From positions 214,300-278,299 of the forward strand of contig NZ_JACTVA010000002.1 of the NCBI RefSeq assembly GCF_014490485.1: a DNA stretch of 64,000 nt, written 5' to 3'. Under the pieces are notes generated by a model, which saw only the letters and a list, made by a program, of their open reading frames with translations, made no database searches and was not told the origin of the DNA. Positions 24,815-34,505 of the stretch are shown in pieces; the first letter of the stretch is position 1; each line of letters starts with the position of its first letter. The translations under genes were made by a program, and so were the position numbers. This DNA is from Teichococcus aerophilus (GTDB lineage Bacteria > Pseudomonadota > Alphaproteobacteria > Acetobacterales > Acetobacteraceae).

Positions 24815-25966
24815 TCAGGACGCTGCGCGAATCATGTTGCGGGCGATGACGATCTGCTGGATCTGCGTCGTCCCTTCATAGATGCGGAACAAACGCACAT
24901 CGCGGTAGAAGCGCTCGATGCCGTAATCGGCGATGTAGCCGGCGCCGCCATGGATCTGCACCGCGCGGTCCGCCACCCGGCCGACCATCTCCGACGCGAA
25001 CATCTTGCAGCACGCGGCCTCGGTCCCGACGTCGTGGCCGGCGTCCTTACGGCGTGCCGTCTCCATCACCATGCAGCGGGCCGCGTAGGATTCCGCCTTG
25101 CTGTCGGCCAACATCGCCTGGATCAACTGGAACTCCGCCAAGGGCTGGCCGAACTGCTTGCGTTCCATCGCATAGCGCAGGCTGTCGCGGATCAGCCGCT
25201 CCGCCACGCCGACGCAGACGGCGCTGATATGCAACCGGCCGCGGTCCAGCACCTTCATGGCCGTGCGGAAGCCCTGCCCTTCCCGCCCGCCGAGTAGCGC
25301 CGTCGCCGGGATGCGGCAGTCTTCGAACACCACGTCGCAGGTATGGGCGCCCTTCTGCCCCATCTTCTGGTCCGGCTTGCCCAGGGAGATGCCCGGCGTA
25401 TCCGCCTCCACCAGGAAGGCGCTGACGCCCCGCGCGCCGGCTTCCTGCGGGTTGGTGCGGGCGAACAACGTGAACAGGCCGGCACGCGGCGCATTGGTGA
25501 TGTAGCGCTTGGTGCCGTTCAGCACGTAGCTGTCGCCATCCCGCCGGGCGGAGGTCCGCAGCGAACCGGCATCGGACCCCGCCTCCGCCTCGGTCAACGC
25601 GAAGGAGCCGACGATCTCGCCTGACGCCATGCCAGGCAGGTAGCGCTGCTTCTGCTCTTCCGAGCCGTCGATGATGATGCCTTGCGAGCCGATGCCGTTA
25701 TTGGTGCCGACCAGAGAGCGGAAGGCGGGCGAGGTCTGCCCCAGTTCGAAGGCAACCTGCGCTTCCTCCTCCATGGTCAGGCCGAGACCGCCATATTCCT
25801 CCGGGATCGACAGGCCGAAGAGACCCATCTCCCGCATGGCGGCGACGATCTCGGCCGGGATCTCGTCATGCTCGGCGACCTGATGCTCCAGCGGCACCAG
25901 TTGCTCGCGCACGAAGCGGGATACGCTTTCCAGGAGCTGGCTCAGGGTCTCGGCAGGCAGGGTCAC
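24815..25966 (-). CDS. Acyl-CoA dehydrogenase
   Basis: 383 residues, standard length. FAD-binding signatures ALTEAEAGSDAGSLRTSA and the substrate loop are present, with the catalytic-base region at IHGGAGYIADYGIERFYRDV and the closing RLFRIYEGTTQIQQIVIARN. It introduces the 2,3 double bond into an acyl-CoA and passes electrons to ETF. The Arg-Asp and YEGT ends are canonical. No other beta-oxidation gene is adjacent, so chain specificity is open. Confidence 0.95.
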   Translation of the reverse strand: MTLPAETLSQLLESVSRFVREQLVPLEHQVAEHDEIPAEIVAAMREMGLFGLSIPEEYGGLGLTMEEEAQVAFELGQTSPAFRSLVGTNNGIGSQGIIIDGSEEQKQRYLPGMASGEIVGSFALTEAEAGSDAGSLRTSARRDGDSYVLNGTKRYITNAPRAGLFTLFARTNPQEAGARGVSAFLVEADTPGISLGKPDQKMGQKGAHTCDVVFEDCRIPATALLGGREGQGFRTAMKVLDRGRLHISAVCVGVAERLIRDSLRYAMERKQFGQPLAEFQLIQAMLADSKAESYAARCMVMETARRKDAGHDVGTEAACCKMFASEMVGRVADRAVQIHGGAGYIADYGIERFYRDVRLFRIYEGTTQIQQIVIARNMIRAAS

Positions 25967-26191
25967 GCGTCACTCGCCAGGTTGGGGCGGAGCCGAAGCC
26001 GCTCGCCCGGTTCTTATGCCGCCGATGGTGCGGCGGGCGGGCGGGAGCGTCAACGGCCCGCCCGTCCCGCTCGCCACGCCCTGCCCTGCCCTGGCGCGGG
26101 CGAATCGCGGGCCGATTCTGCCTCATCCACACTCGCGCCGGTGCTCCACAGGGAGGAGCCGACAGGGTCATGATGATTCACATCAAGATTC

Positions 26192-26229
26192 GTTCCGGAT
26201 TCTCTTTCTGAGACGGGGCATTCCGGAAC
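26192..26229. repeat. 8-bp inverted repeat in the dnaE2-cassette upstream region
   Basis: GTTCCGGA (26192-26199) and its exact complement TCCGGAAC (26222-26229) are separated by 22 bases. It could be the terminal hairpin of a leaderless transcript or a regulator site; nothing further identifies it. Confidence 0.4.
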
Positions 26230-26374
26230 AGCTACTTAAGGGATTTTCCTAAGATTAAGGTTATCCACGGAACCTGGGGATAGTTCTGTGAGCAGATGGC
26301 GCGTGGCCATTCAGCAGTAGGGCTTCCGCGCCATTCGCCCCGTCACTCGCACCTGACCTTTGCCTAAAGATTTT

Positions 26375-26389
26375 GTTCTTGTTTTGTTC
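26375..26389 (+). promoter_or_regulatory. LexA (SOS) box, alphaproteobacterial type
   Basis: GTTC, seven bases (TTGTTTT), GTTC: an exact match to the direct-repeat GTTC-N7-GTTC operator used by alphaproteobacterial LexA. It lies 93 bases before imuA in an A/T-rich promoter stretch. It indicates DNA-damage induction of the imuA-imuB-dnaE2 operon. Confidence 0.85.
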
Positions 26390-26481
26390 GTCACGTCCAT
26401 TAGGGTCGGCGCATGTCGCACCCCCTTCTTCCCTCTCACCCCGGCTTCGCCGCCTCTTCGTCAGTCTGCTGATCATCCGCT

Positions 26482-27135
26482 ATGCCCGCTTCCCCCGCAT
26501 TGCTGCACGACCTCCGCCAGCGCCTTTCACAGATCGAACGCGGATTGGGCGAAGCCGCCTTCCCACCCGTGCCCCTGTGCCCGGCGCTGGACCGCCACCT
26601 GCCCGAGCACGGCCTGGCGCGGGGTGCGCTGCATGATGTTCTGGCGGCCGACCCGGGTGCGGCGCTGGGCTTCTGCGCCGTGGTGCTGGGCAGGCTGGAG
26701 ACCCCCACTCTCTGGATCGCGCCGGAAGCCGATGCGGTGTGGCCGGCGGGCCTGCAATCGCTGGGCCTGTGCATCAGCCAGTTGATCCTCGTCCGCTACC
26801 GGCGTCCGGCAGAGGGGCTCTGGGCGATGGAGGAAGCGCTGCGTAGCCCCGGCATCGGCGGCGCCGTGCTGCAAACCTCGCATCTGGACCTCATCGCCGC
26901 GCGCCGGCTGCAACTGGCCGCGGAGGCGACCGGCAATATCGGCCTGCTGCTCCGCCCTGCCACCGAAGCGCGTAACCCTTCCAATGCGGTGACGCGCTGG
27001 CAGGCGGCATCGCTGCCGAACCCGCAGGCAGCGCCGCATTGGCAATGGAACCTGTTGCGCAGCCGGGGCGGCCAGCCAACGCCCTGGCAGGTCACTTGCG
27101 CCCCCGGCGGCGTGCTGCAGGCCCATGCGCCATGA
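26482..27135 (+). CDS. imuA: SOS mutagenesis protein ImuA
   Basis: 217 residues, a RecA/SulA-like fold without a normal Walker A. Typical features are the opening LRQRLSQIERGLG, the HGLARGALHDVLAADPGAALGF segment, ETPTLWIAPE, and the C-terminal WQWNLLRSRGGQPTPWQV. It is the first gene of the LexA-controlled cassette and couples to imuB by ATGA. ImuA supports mutagenic translesion synthesis with ImuB and DnaE2 at stalled forks. Confidence 0.92.
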   Translation: MPASPALLHDLRQRLSQIERGLGEAAFPPVPLCPALDRHLPEHGLARGALHDVLAADPGAALGFCAVVLGRLETPTLWIAPEADAVWPAGLQSLGLCISQLILVRYRRPAEGLWAMEEALRSPGIGGAVLQTSHLDLIAARRLQLAAEATGNIGLLLRPATEARNPSNAVTRWQAASLPNPQAAPHWQWNLLRSRGGQPTPWQVTCAPGGVLQAHAP

Positions 27136-28622
27136 GCCGCCGCTACCTGGCCCTGTCGCTGCCATTGCTGCCGCTGGACCGGCTGCGCCGGCTGGACCCT
27201 TCGTTGCTGGACCGCCCATTGGCCAGTTGGGCCATCCAGGGCCCCCGGCGTCAGCTGGTCGCGGCGGATGCGCCCGGCTTGGTACCCGGTCAGACCGTGG
27301 CGGATGCCCAGGCCATCCAGCCGGACCTCGTGCTGTTCCCGGCCGACCCGGCGGAAGATGCGGCGCTGCTGGAACGCCTGGCGCTCTGGGCGATGCGTTT
27401 TACGCCCTTGGTCGCGGTGGACCGCACAGAAGGGCTGTTGCTGGATGCCACGGGTGCGACGGCGCTATTGGGCGGCGAGGAACAGTTCGTCGTCGCCGTG
27501 ACCAGCCGGTTTCGCCAGGATGGCTTCCGCCTGCGGGCCGCCATGGCCAGCATCGCCGGCGCCGCCGCCGCGCTGGCGCGCGAAAGCCGGCAAGACCGGA
27601 TCGTCCCCCCCGGCCAGGAGCGGGATGCCATCGCCCCCCTGCCCCTGATCGCCTTACGCCTGCCGCCGGACATGATCCGCAGCCTGGGCCGCATGGGACT
27701 GCACCGCATCGGCCAGCTATGCCGCCAGCCGCGCGGCCCGCTAGCCCGCCGCTTCGGCCGGGTGCTGATGGATGCGCTGGACCACGCGACCGGCGACCGC
27801 CCGCAACCGCTGCAGCCGGTCCGCCCCGTCGCCACGTTCCAGGCCGTCCGCCATTGCCTGGAACCCATCATCACGCGCCCGGCCATCGACCAGGCGGTGG
27901 AAGCCCTGCTGGCGGAAATCTGCCGCGCCTTGCTGGAAGCGAGCCGCGGCGCCCGGCGGCTGACCCTGCGGGCGTTCCGCGTGGACCACCGCGTGCAGGA
28001 AATTACCATCGGGACTGGCGCGCCGACACGCGACGCCGCGCATCTCGTCCGCCTGTTCGCCGGCAAGCTGGATCAGTTGGAACCCGACCTGGGTTTCGAG
28101 CGGCTGACCATGGACGCCCACTCCACCGACATACTGGACGGCCTGCAGGCCAGCATGGCCAGGCGGGACGGTGCTTCCGCCGCCGACACGGCCGCGTTGA
28201 CCGAGTTGCTGGACCGGCTGGAGCAACGCGTCGCGGTGTACCGCATGCTGCCGCTGGAGAGCCATTGGCCCGAATATGCCGCGGCACCGGCAACACCCCA
28301 TGAGCAGATCGTGCTCCCGCCCGATTGGGGGAATGAAACGCGCCCCGTTCGCCTGCTGGCGGAGCCGCTGGCACTGGCGGTGACGGCGGAGTTGCCGGAC
28401 GGCACGCCGGTGCAGCTTCGCTACGGCTCCCGCCTGCACCGCGTGCTGTATTGCATCGGCCCGGAACGGCTGGAACCGGAATGGTGGGGCCATGATGCGG
28501 CGCGCCCGTCCCGGGATTATTTCCGCGTCCAGACAGCGGAGGGCCCACGCCTCTGGATCTGCCGCCTGGGCGAGCCGAATGTGTTGCCGCCCCGCTGGTT
28601 CCTGCACGGCTATCTGGCCTGA
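27132..28622 (+). CDS. imuB: Y-family polymerase-like protein ImuB
   Basis: 496 residues. The Y-family fold is present but the active site lacks the expected acidic pair: the palm strand reads LVAVDRTEGLLLDATG, as in ImuB pseudopolymerases. A helix-hairpin region (IRSLGRMGLHRIGQLCRQPRGPL) and little finger follow, then a C-terminal extension ending RDYFRVQTAEGPRLWICRL. ImuB acts as a hub that brings DnaE2 to the beta clamp. It overlaps imuA (ATGA) and ends 3 bases before dnaE2. Confidence 0.94.
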   Translation: MSRRYLALSLPLLPLDRLRRLDPSLLDRPLASWAIQGPRRQLVAADAPGLVPGQTVADAQAIQPDLVLFPADPAEDAALLERLALWAMRFTPLVAVDRTEGLLLDATGATALLGGEEQFVVAVTSRFRQDGFRLRAAMASIAGAAAALARESRQDRIVPPGQERDAIAPLPLIALRLPPDMIRSLGRMGLHRIGQLCRQPRGPLARRFGRVLMDALDHATGDRPQPLQPVRPVATFQAVRHCLEPIITRPAIDQAVEALLAEICRALLEASRGARRLTLRAFRVDHRVQEITIGTGAPTRDAAHLVRLFAGKLDQLEPDLGFERLTMDAHSTDILDGLQASMARRDGASAADTAALTELLDRLEQRVAVYRMLPLESHWPEYAAAPATPHEQIVLPPDWGNETRPVRLLAEPLALAVTAELPDGTPVQLRYGSRLHRVLYCIGPERLEPEWWGHDAARPSRDYFRVQTAEGPRLWICRLGEPNVLPPRWFLHGYLA

Positions 28623-28625
28623 GCC

Positions 28626-31600
28626 ATGCCCGCCGCTTATGCAGAGCTGGGTGCGCGTAGCAACTTCAGCTTGCTGGATGGCGCTTCGCATCCGGCGGAG
28701 CTGGCTGTCACGGCGCAGAAGCTCGGCCATGCGGGTTTGGGCATCTGTGACGTCAATACCCTGGCGGGCGTGGTGCGCGGCCATGTCGCCGCCAAGGAAC
28801 TGGGCCTTCCCTATCTGATCGGTGTGCGATTACGGCTGGAGGATGGCGCGGAATACCTGGTCTGGCCGACGGACCGGGCCAGCTACGGCCGGCTGACGCG
28901 CCTGCTCTCCCTCGGCGGGATGCGGGTTCCGGCCGGCAGCTTCCGTATCAGCCGCGAGGATATGCTGGCGCATGCCGAGGCATGGTGCATGGCATCGGTG
29001 CCGCCACGGTTGCCGGATGCCGGCTTCGCAGGGCGGTTCCGGCTGGATGAAGCGGCACTGAATGCCAGTCTGGCCCTGCCGCTGTTCTGTGCCGCCGCCT
29101 GCCGGCATGACGGGCGCGATGCGGAGCGGCTGGAATGGCTGCACCATGTCAGCCCAAGGCTGCTGGCCTGGAATGACGTGCGCTACCACCAGCCGGGCCG
29201 GCGCCGGCTGGCAGACGTGCTGACCGCCATCCGCACCGGACGCACAGTGGAGGCGCTGGGCCGCATGGCGGAAGCCAACGGCGAACGCTGCCTGAAGTCC
29301 CCGGCCGACATGGAGCGCCTGTTTGCGGGCTATCCAGAAGCATTGGCGAATACGCTGGAGATCCTGCAGGCAGGGCAAGGCTTCTCCCTGAATCAGCTCC
29401 GCCACGAGTATCCCGACGAAATCCTGGAAGAAGGCTACACGCCGCAGCAGACCCTGGCGCGGCGCGTCGCCGCAGCCGCCGCTACTCGCTGGCCAGGCGG
29501 CGTACCGGAGGAAACCCAGGAACAGATCGACAAGGAATTGCAACTGATCGAACAGCTGCAATACGCGCCCTACTTCCTCACCGTGGATGAAATCGTACGC
29601 TTCGCACGCAGCAAGAAAATTCTGTGCCAGGGGCGCGGCTCGGCCGCCAATTCGGCGATCTGCTTTGTGCTGGGCATTACCTCCCTTGATCCGACGAAGC
29701 ATGAACTGCTCTTCGAGCGCTTCCTCTCGGCATCCCGGAACGAGCCGCCGGATATCGACGTCGATTTCGAGCATGACCGGCGGGAGGAGGTCATCCAGCA
29801 CATCTACCAGCGCTATGGCCGGCAGCGCGCGGCGATCGTGGCCACGGTCATCCGTTACCGCACCCGCAGCGCGGTGCGGGAGGTCGGCAAGGTGCTGGGG
29901 TTGTCGGAGGACGTGACGGCGCGCCTCTCCAAGGCCAGTTGGGGACCGGGGCGCGATTGCACCCTGGCCGATATTGCCCAGGGCGTCGGCCTGGACCCCA
30001 CGGATCATCGCCTCTCCCTCGTCCTGGAACTGGCGGAGGAGATCCGCGATTTCCCACGCCACCTCGCCACCCATGTGGGCGGCTTCGTGATGAGCCGTGG
30101 CCCGTTGGTAGAGACCGCCGTGATCCGGCAGGCGGCGATGGAGGACCGGACTGTCCTTGAATGGGACAAGGATGATATCGACGCGCTGGGCCTGCTGAAG
30201 ATGGATGTGCTGGGCCTCGGCATGCTGTCCTGCCTGCGCCGCTGCTTCGATCTGCTGGGCCAGTACCACAAGCGCAGCCTGGGGCTGGACCAGGTGCCGC
30301 CGGATTGCCCGGAGACCTACGCCATGCTGCGGCGGGCCGATACGGTGGGCGTCTTTCAGGTGGAGAGCCGGGCGCAGATGTCCATGCTGCCGCGGCTCCG
30401 GCCGAAGGAGTTCTACGACCTGGTCATCCAGATCGCCATCGTGCGCCCCGGGCCGATCCAGGGTGACATGGTGCATCCGTACCTGCGGCGGCGGGCCAGG
30501 TTGGAGAAGCCCATCTACCCCAGCCCTTCACCGGAGCATGGCGACCCGGATGAATTGAAGAAAGTGCTGGAACGTACCCTGGGCGTGCCGTTGTTCCAGG
30601 AACAGGCCATGCGCGTCGCCATGGTGGCGGCGAAGTTCAGCCCGGAAGAGGCCGACAAGCTGCGCCGCTCCATGGCCACCTTCAAGCAGACAGGCGGCGT
30701 GTCGGAATATCAGGACCGCATGGTCGGCGGTATGGTCCGCCGTGGCTATGACGCGGAGATGGCGCAACGCGTCTTCAAGCAGATCGAGGGATTCGGCTCC
30801 TATGGCTTCCCCGAGAGCCACGCGGCATCCTTTGCGATGCTGGCCTATGCCTCGTCATGGCTGAAATGCCACCACCCGACCGTGTTCGCCGCCGCGCTGC
30901 TGAATTCCCTGCCGATGGGCTTCTATGCGCCGGCGCAGATCGTCCGCGATGCGCGCAATCACCGCGTCACCATACGGGCCGTGGATGTCAATGCCAGCGA
31001 CTGGGACTGCACCCTGGAACCGGAGGCGAGCAGCGCCGAGGGGTTCGCCTTGCGGCTTGGCATGCGTCTGGCCAGCGGACTGGCCAAGAGCGCGGCCGAG
31101 GCGATCACCCAGGCCCGGCAGGCTGGCAACGGCTCCCCCTTCGCATCGCCAGAAGAGGTGGCGCGGCGCGCCGGCATCGACCGGAAGGCCATGGAAGCGC
31201 TGGCCCAGGCCAATGCCTTTGCCTCGATGGGCGCGCGGCGGCGCCAGGCGCTCTGGGCAGCTAAGGGCATGGAGCCGGATATCCCCGATCTGCTGCAGAC
31301 GGCAGCCAAGGCCGCCGCGGTCGGCGAGCCGCCACTGCTGCGCGAACCACCGCCGCTGCTACCCGAGGAGACGGAGGGCCAATCCATCATGCTGGACTAT
31401 GCCACCACCAGCCTGACCCTACGCCGGCACCCGCTGGCCCTGATGCGCCCTGCCTTACGGGCACAAGGTTGCATCGACAGCCAGCAAGTGGCCGGGCTTC
31501 GGGCCGGTAGCAAGGTCCGGCTGGCCGGCCTGGTGCTGATGCGTCAGCGGCCTGGCACCTCGAAAGGCGTAATCTTCGTAACGGTGGAGGACGAGCACGG

Positions 31601-31850
31601 CGTCGCCAACCTGGTCGTCTGGGCCGACATCGCGGCGCGGGACCGCGCGGCCCTGATGGCGGCGAAGGTCCTGATGGTCGAAGGCCGGGTGGAACGGCAA
31701 ACCGAGCACACGGAAGTGCCGATCATCCATGTCATCTGCCTGAAGCTGACCGATTGCTCGGACCTGATGACCCAGGCGCTGATGCATGAGCCGGGCGGCA
31801 CCGAGCAGGCGGGCACGTCTGCCCTGCCCAATAGCCGGGACTTCCGATAA
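28626..31850 (+). CDS. dnaE2: Error-prone DNA polymerase DnaE2 (ImuC)
   Basis: 1074 residues, the usual DnaE2 length. The N-terminal PHP domain starts YAELGARSNFSLLDGASHP; the catalytic region contains CQGRGSAANSAICFVLGIT and the PDIDVDFEHDRREEV aspartate motif, and later RIKE-like GFGSYGFPESHAASFA. A C-terminal OB fold (VRLAGLVLMRQRPGTSKGVI) closes it. It is the catalytic subunit for damage-induced mutagenesis. Its stop lies 10 bases from the convergent lipocalin gene, with a weak CTTCCG/CGGAAG hairpin in between. Confidence 0.96.
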   Translation: MPAAYAELGARSNFSLLDGASHPAELAVTAQKLGHAGLGICDVNTLAGVVRGHVAAKELGLPYLIGVRLRLEDGAEYLVWPTDRASYGRLTRLLSLGGMRVPAGSFRISREDMLAHAEAWCMASVPPRLPDAGFAGRFRLDEAALNASLALPLFCAAACRHDGRDAERLEWLHHVSPRLLAWNDVRYHQPGRRRLADVLTAIRTGRTVEALGRMAEANGERCLKSPADMERLFAGYPEALANTLEILQAGQGFSLNQLRHEYPDEILEEGYTPQQTLARRVAAAAATRWPGGVPEETQEQIDKELQLIEQLQYAPYFLTVDEIVRFARSKKILCQGRGSAANSAICFVLGITSLDPTKHELLFERFLSASRNEPPDIDVDFEHDRREEVIQHIYQRYGRQRAAIVATVIRYRTRSAVREVGKVLGLSEDVTARLSKASWGPGRDCTLADIAQGVGLDPTDHRLSLVLELAEEIRDFPRHLATHVGGFVMSRGPLVETAVIRQAAMEDRTVLEWDKDDIDALGLLKMDVLGLGMLSCLRRCFDLLGQYHKRSLGLDQVPPDCPETYAMLRRADTVGVFQVESRAQMSMLPRLRPKEFYDLVIQIAIVRPGPIQGDMVHPYLRRRARLEKPIYPSPSPEHGDPDELKKVLERTLGVPLFQEQAMRVAMVAAKFSPEEADKLRRSMATFKQTGGVSEYQDRMVGGMVRRGYDAEMAQRVFKQIEGFGSYGFPESHAASFAMLAYASSWLKCHHPTVFAAALLNSLPMGFYAPAQIVRDARNHRVTIRAVDVNASDWDCTLEPEASSAEGFALRLGMRLASGLAKSAAEAITQARQAGNGSPFASPEEVARRAGIDRKAMEALAQANAFASMGARRRQALWAAKGMEPDIPDLLQTAAKAAAVGEPPLLREPPPLLPEETEGQSIMLDYATTSLTLRRHPLALMRPALRAQGCIDSQQVAGLRAGSKVRLAGLVLMRQRPGTSKGVIFVTVEDEHGVANLVVWADIAARDRAALMAAKVLMVEGRVERQTEHTEVPIIHVICLKLTDCSDLMTQALMHEPGGTEQAGTSALPNSRDFR

Positions 31851-31860
31851 GCCGGAAGGC

Positions 31861-32409
31861 CTACTGGAACCCGGGCTTTCCAATATCCTCCTGCCGCTGC
31901 GGAACCCGACGGAACTGGCTGATGTCGTAGCCAGCCTGGGCCAGCCGTTGCAGCAGCCCCTGATACGTCGCCTCATCCATCTCGGCCGTGCGGGACAGTA
32001 CCCAGCCATAGCCATGCCCGGGATAGCCCACCAGGGCGTAGCGGTACTCCTGGTCGACATAGACGATCAGGTAGGACAGGTAGATTGGCCAGAGCGGCGA
32101 TTCACGCCAATAGGCGTTGCCGGTGTCGGGGACGACATACCCGGTCATGGTGAAGCTACTGGGTTCGGAGGCAAAGTCGCTGCGGCCCCAGTAGACGTCG
32201 CGGAAGCGGTCGCCCTCGACACTGATGTCAAAATAGCTGCCGACTTTCCCCCGTTCGGCAAAATAGGGAATGTTGGCGATGACGTACCAGCGGCCGGAAT
32301 AGCGCTGCAGGTCGACATTCGGCGCCAGCGGCATGGTGGGATTGACCGCCCCGCATGCACCCAGCCCGAACAACCCCAGCAGCATGGCAAGCAGACGCAG
32401 GCGCGACAT
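31861..32409 (-). CDS. Bacterial lipocalin (Blc-type lipoprotein)
   Basis: 182 residues from the ATG at 32409. A lipoprotein signal ends in LFGLGAC (C19). The lipocalin first strand NVDLQRYSGRWYVIANIPYF has the invariant G-x-W, followed by typical GYVVPDTGNAYWRES and YALVGYPGHGYGWVLSR strands. Blc proteins in the outer membrane bind lysophospholipids or fatty acids. It is the last gene of the minus-strand branch of the RpoE-ChrR locus after an 84-base gap; no separate sigma-E site was seen before it. Confidence 0.93.
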   Translation of the reverse strand: MSRLRLLAMLLGLFGLGACGAVNPTMPLAPNVDLQRYSGRWYVIANIPYFAERGKVGSYFDISVEGDRFRDVYWGRSDFASEPSSFTMTGYVVPDTGNAYWRESPLWPIYLSYLIVYVDQEYRYALVGYPGHGYGWVLSRTAEMDEATYQGLLQRLAQAGYDISQFRRVPQRQEDIGKPGFQ

Positions 32410-32493
32410 GGCGTGACCTTTCACAGAATCATTCCGGCTTCCAACGCACGTCGCAACCGCCTCATGTCTGGCAACGAACAGGCCCAAGCCTGT

Positions 32494-33714
32494 TCAGCCC
32501 GCATGGCCCAGCTTCCACAGGCCGACATCGATCGCCCTCGCACGGAAGCCGGCCTCGCAATAGCTCAGGTAGTATTCCCACATCCGGCGGAAGCGCGGGC
32601 AGAAGCCCATCGCCTCGATCTGCGGCCAGCTGGACTGGAAACGTTCCTGCCAATGCCGCAATGTCTGCGCATAGCCCAGGCCGAACGTCTCGACTTCCCG
32701 CACCATCAGCCCGGCGCGGGAGACCTGTTCCTGCAAGGCCGTCGGCGACGGCAGCATGCCGCCCGGGAAAATATGACGCTGGATGAAGTCCGTACCGCGG
32801 CGGTAGCCCTCGAACCGGTCCTCGGCGATGGTGATCGATTGCAGCACGATCGTTCCGCCCGGCGTCAGGCGCTCGCGCAGCGCGTCGAAATAGGTTGGCC
32901 ACCACGCCTCGCCCACCGCCTCGACCATTTCGATGGAGACGATGCGGTCGAACTTCCCCGCCGCCTTCCGGTAATCCTGCAAGCGCAGATCGACCTGCGA
33001 TGCCAGGCCCGCATCGGCCAGCCTGGCCGTCGCATAGGCATGCTGGGAAGGCGATACGGTCAGGCCGGTGACATGGCAGCCCCGCGCGGCCAGGCGCTCG
33101 GCCAGGCCGCCCCAACCGAAGCCGATCTCGAGAACCCGCTGCCCTGGCTGGATATCCATCAACTCCAGCACGCGATCCTGCTTGGCGGATTGCGCGGTCT
33201 CCAGACTCGCCATCGCGTCGGCGAACGGGGCGGCGGAGTAGCTCATCCCCTCGTCCAGCCACTTTTCATAGAAGGCGTTGCCGAGGTCGTAATGCCGCAT
33301 GATGTTGCGGCGACTGCCGGAGAGTGTGTTGTCGTGCAGCCGGTGCAGCATGCGATGCAGCAGCCGCACCGGCAGGACGGCGCGGTCGGTGCCCGGGATG
33401 GCATCGCGGTTGACGGCCACCAGTTCGATCAGCGCGGTGAGATCGGGGCTCGACCACTGGCCATCCAGATAGGCCTCGGCAAAGCCGATATCGCCGGCCA
33501 GAAGCAGCCGCAGCACCGCGCGCCATTGGTGCAGCACCAGGGTCGCCTCAGGGCCGGTTCCAGCCGCCCGATGCCGCAGCATCGATCCATCCGGCAGCAC
33601 GACATTCAGGGTGCCGACGCGCAGCCTTCCCATCAACCGGCGCATCGCGGCAATCTGCAGACCGGCGCGCGGAAGCGGCAGGCCATGGCTTTCGACATTG
33701 CTGGGAGAGGACAT
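32494..33714 (-). CDS. Cyclopropane-fatty-acyl-phospholipid synthase family methyltransferase
   Basis: 406 residues from the ATG at 33714. The SAM site LEIGFGWGGLAERLA, the preceding YDLGNAFYEKWLDEGMSYSA, the catalytic region SIEMVEAVGEAWW and the closing QRHIFPGGMLPSP are diagnostic. It transfers a methyl or methylene group to a lipid double bond. It is ATGA-coupled to the DUF1365 gene and, with the FAD enzyme, forms the trio found in RpoE-ChrR regulons. It could correspond to the methylating step of furan fatty acid synthesis (UfaM); that is inference. Confidence 0.93.
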   Translation of the reverse strand: MSSPSNVESHGLPLPRAGLQIAAMRRLMGRLRVGTLNVVLPDGSMLRHRAAGTGPEATLVLHQWRAVLRLLLAGDIGFAEAYLDGQWSSPDLTALIELVAVNRDAIPGTDRAVLPVRLLHRMLHRLHDNTLSGSRRNIMRHYDLGNAFYEKWLDEGMSYSAAPFADAMASLETAQSAKQDRVLELMDIQPGQRVLEIGFGWGGLAERLAARGCHVTGLTVSPSQHAYATARLADAGLASQVDLRLQDYRKAAGKFDRIVSIEMVEAVGEAWWPTYFDALRERLTPGGTIVLQSITIAEDRFEGYRRGTDFIQRHIFPGGMLPSPTALQEQVSRAGLMVREVETFGLGYAQTLRHWQERFQSSWPQIEAMGFCPRFRRMWEYYLSYCEAGFRARAIDVGLWKLGHAG

Positions 33715-34505
33715 CAGGCGCGACCCTCCGGCAGGATGATGCTGACGGCGTGCGGGGGTGGCTTGGGGCGCGTGCGCAACCGCATGCCTTTGCGCCACAG
33801 CTTCAATGCTTCCCAATGGATGCCACCCAGGACCTGCAGGGCCATCAGCGGGTGACGCAGGAAGCCGCCGAGCAGCGCCGCATCGGTCAGGGCCTGCCGC
33901 TCACCGGCGAAGCAGGCGGAGAGCACGGTCTCGCCATCCTTGCTGACCTCGATGGCGATGGCCGTGCGGCCATCCGGCACGGACAGGCGGAAATGGTATT
34001 GCATGTCCATGTCCATGAACGGGGAAACATAGAAGCGCTTGCCGCATCGCTGCCGCACCTGCTTCTGCTGGCCGGCTTCGACGGGGATCAGGTAGCTGTG
34101 CCGCTGGCCGAAGGTGTTGTTCACCTCGTACAGCACCGCACACAGCTCGCCGTCCGCATCGCGGCAGAAGAACACGCTCAGCGGGTTGAACACGCTGCCG
34201 AGCACCCTCGGCATACACAGAAGCTGGATGGTACCGCCTGCATGATCGACCCCCGCTTGCGTCAACTGCTCCTCCAGTTGGGCCCGCAATGGCCGGTCGC
34301 TACCCTCCAGGTGATCACGGTTGCGGAAGCCGAACAGGTTGAAGCGTTCCGTGCTGAAAAAGCGCAGGTGGCTTGCGGTGGCTTCCAGCTCGTCCAGATC
34401 CAGCAACAGCATCATCAGCCGATAGCGAAGCCGGTGCCGCACCGGCCGCAACCGGCTGTGCACCACGCGACCCCTGTAGAGGCAGGACGCCATGCCTGCG
34501 CTCAT
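33714..34505 (-). CDS. DUF1365 family protein
   Basis: 263 residues. Diagnostic features are the opening CLYRGRVVHSRLRPVRHRLRY, LDLDELE, the FGFRNRDHLEGS stretch, MPRVLGSVFNPLSVFFCRD, and the KRFYVSPFMDMDMQYHFRL core. The family has no settled biochemical role but occurs between a FAD oxidoreductase and a CFA-type methyltransferase in many genomes. Both ends overlap its neighbours by ATGA, so translation is coupled. Cytoplasmic or membrane-associated; no clear membrane segment. Confidence 0.93.
   Translation of the reverse strand: MSAGMASCLYRGRVVHSRLRPVRHRLRYRLMMLLLDLDELEATASHLRFFSTERFNLFGFRNRDHLEGSDRPLRAQLEEQLTQAGVDHAGGTIQLLCMPRVLGSVFNPLSVFFCRDADGELCAVLYEVNNTFGQRHSYLIPVEAGQQKQVRQRCGKRFYVSPFMDMDMQYHFRLSVPDGRTAIAIEVSKDGETVLSACFAGERQALTDAALLGGFLRHPLMALQVLGGIHWEALKLWRKGMRLRTRPKPPPHAVSIILPEGRA

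Larger units (their letters stand above)
25967..26481. other. 515-base intergenic region upstream of the SOS cassette
   Basis: The first 200 bases are G/C-rich without recognisable features. From 26190 the sequence becomes A/T-richer and contains an inverted repeat (26192-26229), a TTATCCACG sequence one base off a DnaA box (26262-26270 region), and the LexA box at 26375. Short reading frames here lack family features. No RNA gene was recognised. Confidence 0.6.

Noticed and set aside
26255..26290. A TTATCCACG sequence near an A/T-rich stretch, resembling a DnaA box
   Set aside because: Only one near-match (8 of 9) was seen, with no cluster, dnaA, dnaN, parAB or rep genes nearby; a replication origin is not supported.
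26261..26476. A 71-codon minus-strand frame over the LexA box region
   Set aside because: No family features, no ribosome site, and it spans the promoter of imuA.
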